Source: Eriocheir sinensis (taxonomy: Eukaryota > Arthropoda > Malacostraca > Decapoda > Varunidae). From it: a DNA stretch of 64,000 bases. Positions 58,540 to 64,000 of this stretch are shown here, piece after piece (the stretch's first letter is position 1; the number at the start of each line of letters is the position of its first letter). The notes under the pieces are model-generated. The model worked only from the letters and a program-made list of their open reading frames with translations. It was not told the DNA's origin and ran no database searches. The position numbers were made by a program, and so were the translations under genes. Where the stretch lies: positions 1 through 64,000 of the forward strand of contig NW_026111824.1 of the NCBI RefSeq assembly GCF_024679095.1, read 5' to 3'.

Positions 58540-61500
58540 CTTATCTCCCTGACGGGGCTTTGAGGGAGACTGCGAAGACAAGTAGGAGGAGATGACGAAG
58601 GGAGATGAGCAGAGAAGAGGGATGAGGGAGAGGGATGCAGGTGAGGAAGGGAGATGAGACGTGAAGGAGAGAAGGATGGAGGGCAGTAGTGTAAGGGAGG
58701 AAGGGAGAGTGGGAGGGAAAGGGGGTTGTGAGAAGAGAAGAATGAAAGTAAGAGTAGGAGGGAGGGAGGTCGGGAGGGAAAAGAAGGAGGAAGGGAGGGA
58801 GAGGAAGTGTTATGAGATGGAGGGATGGAGGAAGAGGTAGAGGGAAGGCACGATAAGTAAGAATAAATAAGAGAGATGAAGGAAAAAGGAGAGAGAAGAG
58901 GGATGAGGAAACAACGGATAGGTAAAAGGGAGGGAGGGAGGGAAGAAAAATAGATGAAGGAGAGAGAGCAGATGAAGAACTGGAGGAGAAGAAGAAGAAG
59001 GGCAAGAACAATAGCAAGAACAAGAAGAGGATGAAGAAGGAAAAGAAGATAGCGGGGAAGAAGAGCAGAAAAAAGAGAAAGAGAGGATGAAGAGCAGGAG
59101 GAGAATAAGAAAAAGAAGAACAAGGGCAAGAACAATAGCAAGAACAAGAAGAGGATGAAGAAAGAAGAGAAGCTAGCGGGAAAGAAGAGTAGATGAAGGA
59201 GAGAGAGAGAAGATGAAGAACAGTAGAAGAAGAAGAAGAAGAAGAAGAAGAAGAAGAAGAAGAAGAAGAAGAAGAAGAAGAAGAAGAAGAGCAATAGCAA
59301 GAACAAGAAGAGGATGCAGAAGGAAGAGAAGAGAAAAAGTAAGTAAGAGAAATGATAAGAATAATAACAAGAAGTACAAGAAAAAGAGAGGAAGACGAAG
59401 AAATACGAGAAGAAAAGAAATGCAAGAAGAAAAGAAGAAGAAAAGGTAGTAATGAAAATAAGAAGAATAAGAAACAGAAGAAAAAATAAAGAAACGGAAG
59501 TAGGAGATGAAAAAAAGAAGAAGGAAAAAGATAAATAAAAAGTAAGAAAGAGGGAAGGAAAGAAAGAGAGAAAGACAAGTGGAAAAAGTAGTGTCAGAAA
59601 AGAATATAAAGAAAACAGAAGAAAAACGAATGCCATGTTTCTTAAAGTACTTGTAATAATAATAATAATAATATGAATGTGAATATATAAGTGACTACCA
59701 TCATAAGTTAACGTAGAAAAATTGCGACTGAAAGGATTGCAAAGTATGAAGAGAGTAAATAAAGAAAAGAAAAAGAAAGAAAATACGTTAAATGCGCATA
59801 CCGAAGCATTATTTTAGAAGGTATGATGATAAGGACTTAAAATACTTGCACAACAACCTCACGTAACAAAGTGTGAGCATGTTTTAAAGCGCTGAAGGGA
59901 GGAAGAACATGTACCTGGTAAACAAATGGAAATAGTCGAGTAAAGCATCAGAAGGGACGAAGAGAAAGGTCTGGAAGAGAGGAAATGGTTAAGGAAATAT
60001 AAATGGAAGGAAGGTCAACAAAATAGATTGTGAAAATGGAAATGAAATATGAGAGGACTAAGAAGGGAAGAAAATGGAAAGAAACGAAGAAAACAAAAGC
60101 AATAAAACAGAATATATATCACAAGAAGAAGTAACAGCAATAAAATGATCTTAAAATATGAAGAAAAAAAATATAGAAAAAAAATAACAGCCGTAAGGAA
60201 GGGAGTGGAATTTGAAGGAAGGAAGAAGATGAAGAAGAAGGAGACGAAGACGAAGACGAAGAACAAGAAGAACAAGAAGAAAAAAAAGAGGAAGCAGTAG
60301 AAGACGAGGACGAAAAAGAAGTAAAACAACAACAACAGCATCAACACGAACAACAACCACCACAAAAAATAAACACAAGCAATACAATGATAAGCTCGTA
60401 TATACCATAAGTAAAAAACAGTAATAACATGGGTGCCAAGAGCTTCGGTTACCATGATGTATCGCGGCCGTAACCCTCAGTGAGACCATCGCGGCGAGGT
60501 GTTAGGAGGGGGGGCAAGAGGCGAAGGAGAGAGGAGGAGGAGGAGGAGGAGGATAAGGAGAGCAGCGTGTAATAACTGAAGAAAACAGTGGAAGGAGCGG
60601 AGGATGCAAGGGAATGGAATGAGGAATAGGAAAGAAGGGAAGGAAAGCACAAGGAAATTGAAAGGAATGGATGGTGAAAGGGGAGGAAAGGGAATAAGGA
60701 GAGGGGAGGAAGGAGGGAGAGAGGAGTAGTCAGAAAAGGGAAAGGAAGGGAAATGAGAGGAGATGAGGGGAGGAACAGGGTGGGGAAGAGAAAGAAGGGA
60801 GGGAGAGGAATGGGAGATATGGGAAGGATGGGACAGAGTGGGGAAGAATGGAAGGAAAGGAAGGGGAACGAGAGGAGACATGAGGGGAGGAGGAGGGACA
60901 AGGTGAGGAAGAATGGAAGGGAACGAGGAAAGGAAAAGGAATATAAGGGAAGTAATGGTAACAAGAGGAGACATAAGGGGATGAGGGAAAAAGTGGGGAA
61001 GAATGGAATGGAACGAGGAAAGGGAAGGGAAGGGAACGAGAGGAGACAAGGGGAGGAGGTGGGACAGGGTGGGGAGGAATAGAAGGGAAGGGAGGAAGGG
61101 GAACGAGAGGAGACATAAGGGGAGGAGGAGGGACAAGGTGTGGAAGCGGAAATACCAGCGATGTACGAAACAATTTTTTACCGAGGGAACACAAACACAC
61201 GTGGACCATGGGATAAAAACACATTGAAACGATGAAGAAAACGCCGCATAAGAAGAGCATCGAAGACCTGACGAAGAGAAAGGAAATGCTAATAAGGGAG
61301 AAGGAGATGAAGAGAGGAACTAACAGGGAAATATGATGAAAGAGTGAAAGTAGAGAGAAAAGGGTAAAAAAAGAATGGGTGTAAATGTGATGAAAGAGGG
61401 CGAGGAGGAGGAGGAGGAGGAGGAGGAGGAGGAGAACGAGTGGGTGGAGGAAAACCAATAATATGAATTTCCGTTATGAAAGAATGACAGAAGGAATGAA

Positions 61501-62460
61501 GGAGGAGGAGGAGGAGGAGGAGGAGGAGGTGGTTAGGGAGGTGACTACAGATATGAAATAAAGCCGTAAGGAAAAAAATGAATGATGGATATGGAGGAGG
61601 AGGAGGAGGAGGAGGAGGAGGATAGACCAGCGATACGGATTGAAGCTGTGACAAAAGAATGACGGATAGTAAGGAGGAGGAGGAGGAGGAGGAGATAACA
61701 CGGAATGAAGCTGTAGCAAAAGAATGACGGATAGGAGGAAGGAGGAGGAAAAAAAAGCACTACAGGAAAAATGATAAGGAGGAGGAGGAGGAGGAGGAGG
61801 AGGAGGAGGAGAAAATGAAGAATAATGACACGAAATTAAGCTGTAAAAAAGAAAAATTAATACCCAGCGGAATGATAAAGACGAGAAGAATATGGAAGAG
61901 GGAGAAGTAAGAGGAGGAGGAGGAGGAGAAGAAGAAGAAGAAGAAGAAGAAGAAGAAGAAGAAGAAGAAGAAGAAGAAGAAGAAGAAGAAGAAGAAGAAG
62001 AAGAAGAAGAAGAAGAAGAAGAAGAAGAAGAAGAAGAAGAAGAAGAAGAAGAACATAAAACTAAAATATAAGAAATAGGACGATATAGGGAAGCTAGAAA
62101 AGGACAGATGGAGAAGAGAAAAGGAGAGGAGAAAAAGGATAAAAGGAGGAGGAGGAGGAGGAGGAGGAGGAGAAGGAGATACAGGCATAGAACAAAACGA
62201 ACGAGAAGTATAAGAAGGAAAATAAGTTAAATAATAAGGAAGAGGATAAATGGAAGGTAGAGGAGGCCAGCTGGAGAGAAAAAAAGGAGGAGGAGGAGGA
62301 GGAGATACAGGCATAGAACAAAACGAACGAAAAGTATAAGAAGGAAAATAAGTTAAATAATAACAAAAAAGGAGGATAAATGGAAGTAGAGGAGGCCAGC
62401 TGGAGAAAAAAAAAGGAGGAGGAGGAGGAGGAGGAGGAGGAGGAGGAGATCTAGGCAGGA
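58540..62460. repeat. 4-kb purine-rich region with nested GAA/GGA/GGAA repeats
   Basis: The + strand is overwhelmingly A/G. Sub-blocks: a duplicated unit of about 123 bp at 58985-59190 (GGGCAAGAACAATAGCAAGA twice), (GAA)n at 59213-59291, units of about 65 bp at 60740-61145 (GGAACGAGAGGAGACA), (GGA)n runs at 61400-61820, (GAA)n at 61928-62053, and units of about 130 bp at 62110-62450 (ACAAAACGAACGA, GAGGCCAGCTGGAG). No gene. Confidence 0.85.
61928..62053. repeat. (GAA)n microsatellite, 126 bp
   Basis: 42 perfect units. Poly-Phe/Ser/Leu frames are artefacts. Confidence 0.98.
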
Positions 62461-63525
62461 GAACAAACGAACGATGTGTATCACGTGGGAGGCGGCGGAG
62501 GGGCGTCGAAACGGCTTAACGAAGGCAGGTCGTTAGGCCAACCACGACCATCCATCATTCAGCGCCGGCAACACGACCCCCCCTTACCAACACCCCTCAT
62601 ACCTCCCCCCTTACCTACACCCATTCCTACATCCCCCCTGACCCCCCTTTACCTGCACCCCTTCCTACATCTCCCCCCTGAACCCCCCTTACGAGTCATT
62701 CTCCCTCCCTCGACCCATACTTTCCCTTCTTAATATCACCCCAGCCTCAGACCCCCTCTTCATCTTGCCCTTTCCCTTTCCCTTCCCCTATTTCTCTTCT
62801 ATAGCGCTCCCCTCCCCCTCCCTCTCCCTTCCCCTTTACCCCATTTCTCCCACTCTATCGCCTCCCAGCTTCCCCTATTTCTCCTTCCCTTACAAACTCC
62901 TCTTCTTTCATCTCTTCTTATGGCACCCTTCTCCCTTCTCGACCCCTTCCTTATCCCCTACACTCCCCTGTCCATTCATTCATTCCTCTCTCTTCCCATA
63001 TCCCGCCCTCCTCCTTTCTCATCAGTCTCCCACACTCGGGTCGTCACCTCGAGGCCTGGCAGATTATTGGCTCCTGTCGAACACCAAGAAAAAATACCCA
63101 TGTCATTTCTCCTTCCCGGTCTGGCCTGTCTGGCCACCCGCCCACCCCCGCCGCTCCCTTCCTCCCCACTATTTGTCTCCTCCCTTCCTTCCTTGTCTAC
63201 TACCTTGCCTACTCTCTCTCTCTCCTTCTCTGTCTGTCTGTGTAATTCATTCTTATCCAACTCATTCATCTCTTTTGTTTTCATTCTTTTCTTTCTGGTT
63301 TCTCCTTTAAATTATTTCTCACATATCCTGAACCTTTTAATTACTCGCTGCTGCTGCTGCTAAGGCACTGAAAGAGGGAGAGGAGACGACAAGGAGGAGG
63401 AGAAATGAGAGGAAGGAAGGAAGAAAGGAGCGCTACACCACCCATACCAAGCCCTCCCCCCCGCTGCAAGGATGAATAAGGAGGAGGAGGAAGAGGAAGA
63501 GGCGTGTTTTGACTTGTGTTTTAAG

Positions 63526-63528
<3 letters not shown>
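62461..63528. other. C/T-rich stretch, no gene
   Basis: A short CpG-containing segment (62480-62575) precedes pyrimidine-rich sequence to about 63250. Frames are Pro/Ser/Leu-rich by composition. Confidence 0.5.

Positions 63529-63587
<59 letters not shown>
63529..63587. repeat. (GT)n microsatellite
   Basis: About 29 perfect units. Confidence 0.97.
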
Positions 63588-63589
<2 letters not shown>

Positions 63590-63621
63590 CGGGCGAGGAC
63601 GCATCACTATATATCTTGTAC

Positions 63622-64000
63622 AAATGTTTTAGCGTCCTGTCGAGTCTAACGTTATATAGTAAAGAGTTCGTAATGGATTCGTTGTTTTCTTCTCGCTTGT
63701 TTGAGTAACGAAAGATTTTTACGTCAACATGTTTTCAGCGATTATTTTCCGGCGTTACTTATTTCTTCGGGGAGTTATTTGTTCAGTGTTTTGCGGAGTC
63801 TAACTTTTTCTCTCAAACTACTTCTAATGGATTTGTGAAGAGCGTCGCCATGATATTTTCTTTCCCTTTTATTTTTTCGTGATGTCTTGCGAATGTTGTT
63901 CCTCCGCGGTGATGTATTTTCCGACGTGAATTATTATTTCTTTGGCTCAGGAATTTGTTTAGCGTTTTGTGGAGTCTAATGTAATTTTTTTAGTGCCGGT
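63622..64000. repeat. Minisatellite, about 155-180-bp unit, at the right edge
   Basis: AGTGTTTTGCGGAGTCTAAC-like blocks at about 63628, 63785 and 63962 and TTTTCCGGCGTTACTTATTT / TTTTCCGACGTGAATTATTA define two units plus the start of a third; the array runs off the window. Confidence 0.75.

Noticed and set aside
58464..59636. 390-codon minus-strand frame rich in Phe, Leu and Ser
   Set aside because: Compositional consequence of a purine-rich strand; no family features or splice structure.

Overview
This is a piece of an invertebrate nuclear genome, most likely a decapod crustacean. The evidence is intron-containing coding sequence of a variant ionotropic receptor, many non-LTR retrotransposon families with protein types common in arthropods, a tRNA-derived SINE family, and extreme microsatellite and minisatellite density. 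Species cannot be fixed from sequence alone. There are no bacterial-style genes, operons, rRNAs or CRISPR arrays.

Left part (about 0.9-14.2 kb). Seven exons on the + strand encode the C-terminal half of an ionotropic glutamate receptor/ionotropic receptor (IR): end of ligand-binding lobe S1, M1, pore and M3, lobe S2, and M4. Splice sites and phases agree across all junctions, giving about 394 residues. The N-terminal exons lie off the left edge. The introns hold TTAA-flanked MITEs (one nested in another), elements with terminal inverted repeats, a long hairpin, a decayed LINE and an RTE-like LINE with a clear 15-bp target duplication.

Middle part (14.2-32.2 kb) is a nest of transposable elements. 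A CR1-like LINE is split by a jockey-like LINE, which is itself split by a TTAA MITE. Next comes a 4.5-kb DNA transposon with inverted repeats of about 480 bp and a broken protein gene of a family I can describe but not name. Further CR1/jockey/RTE fragments, three SINE copies and a hAT-type MITE follow.

32.2-39.9 kb: a young LTR-bounded unit, probably minus-oriented, with LTRs of 577 and 623 bp, no visible gag/pol, and an interior dominated by four tandem arrays. This is the strongest candidate here for an undescribed element (a LARD-like non-autonomous retrotransposon).

39.9-47.6 kb: two jockey-like LINE copies head to tail, the second beginning in the poly(A) of the first. A 26-bp satellite of about 96 copies starts exactly at the poly(A) of the second.

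47.6-64 kb: no convincing gene. The region holds long GA, GT, CA, ATT and GAA microsatellites, several minisatellites (often about 155-165 bp period), and a 5-kb purine-rich strand. One 18-bp Gly-X-Y micro-exon candidate is noted. The long reading frames in the arrays and microsatellites are repeat artefacts, not genes.
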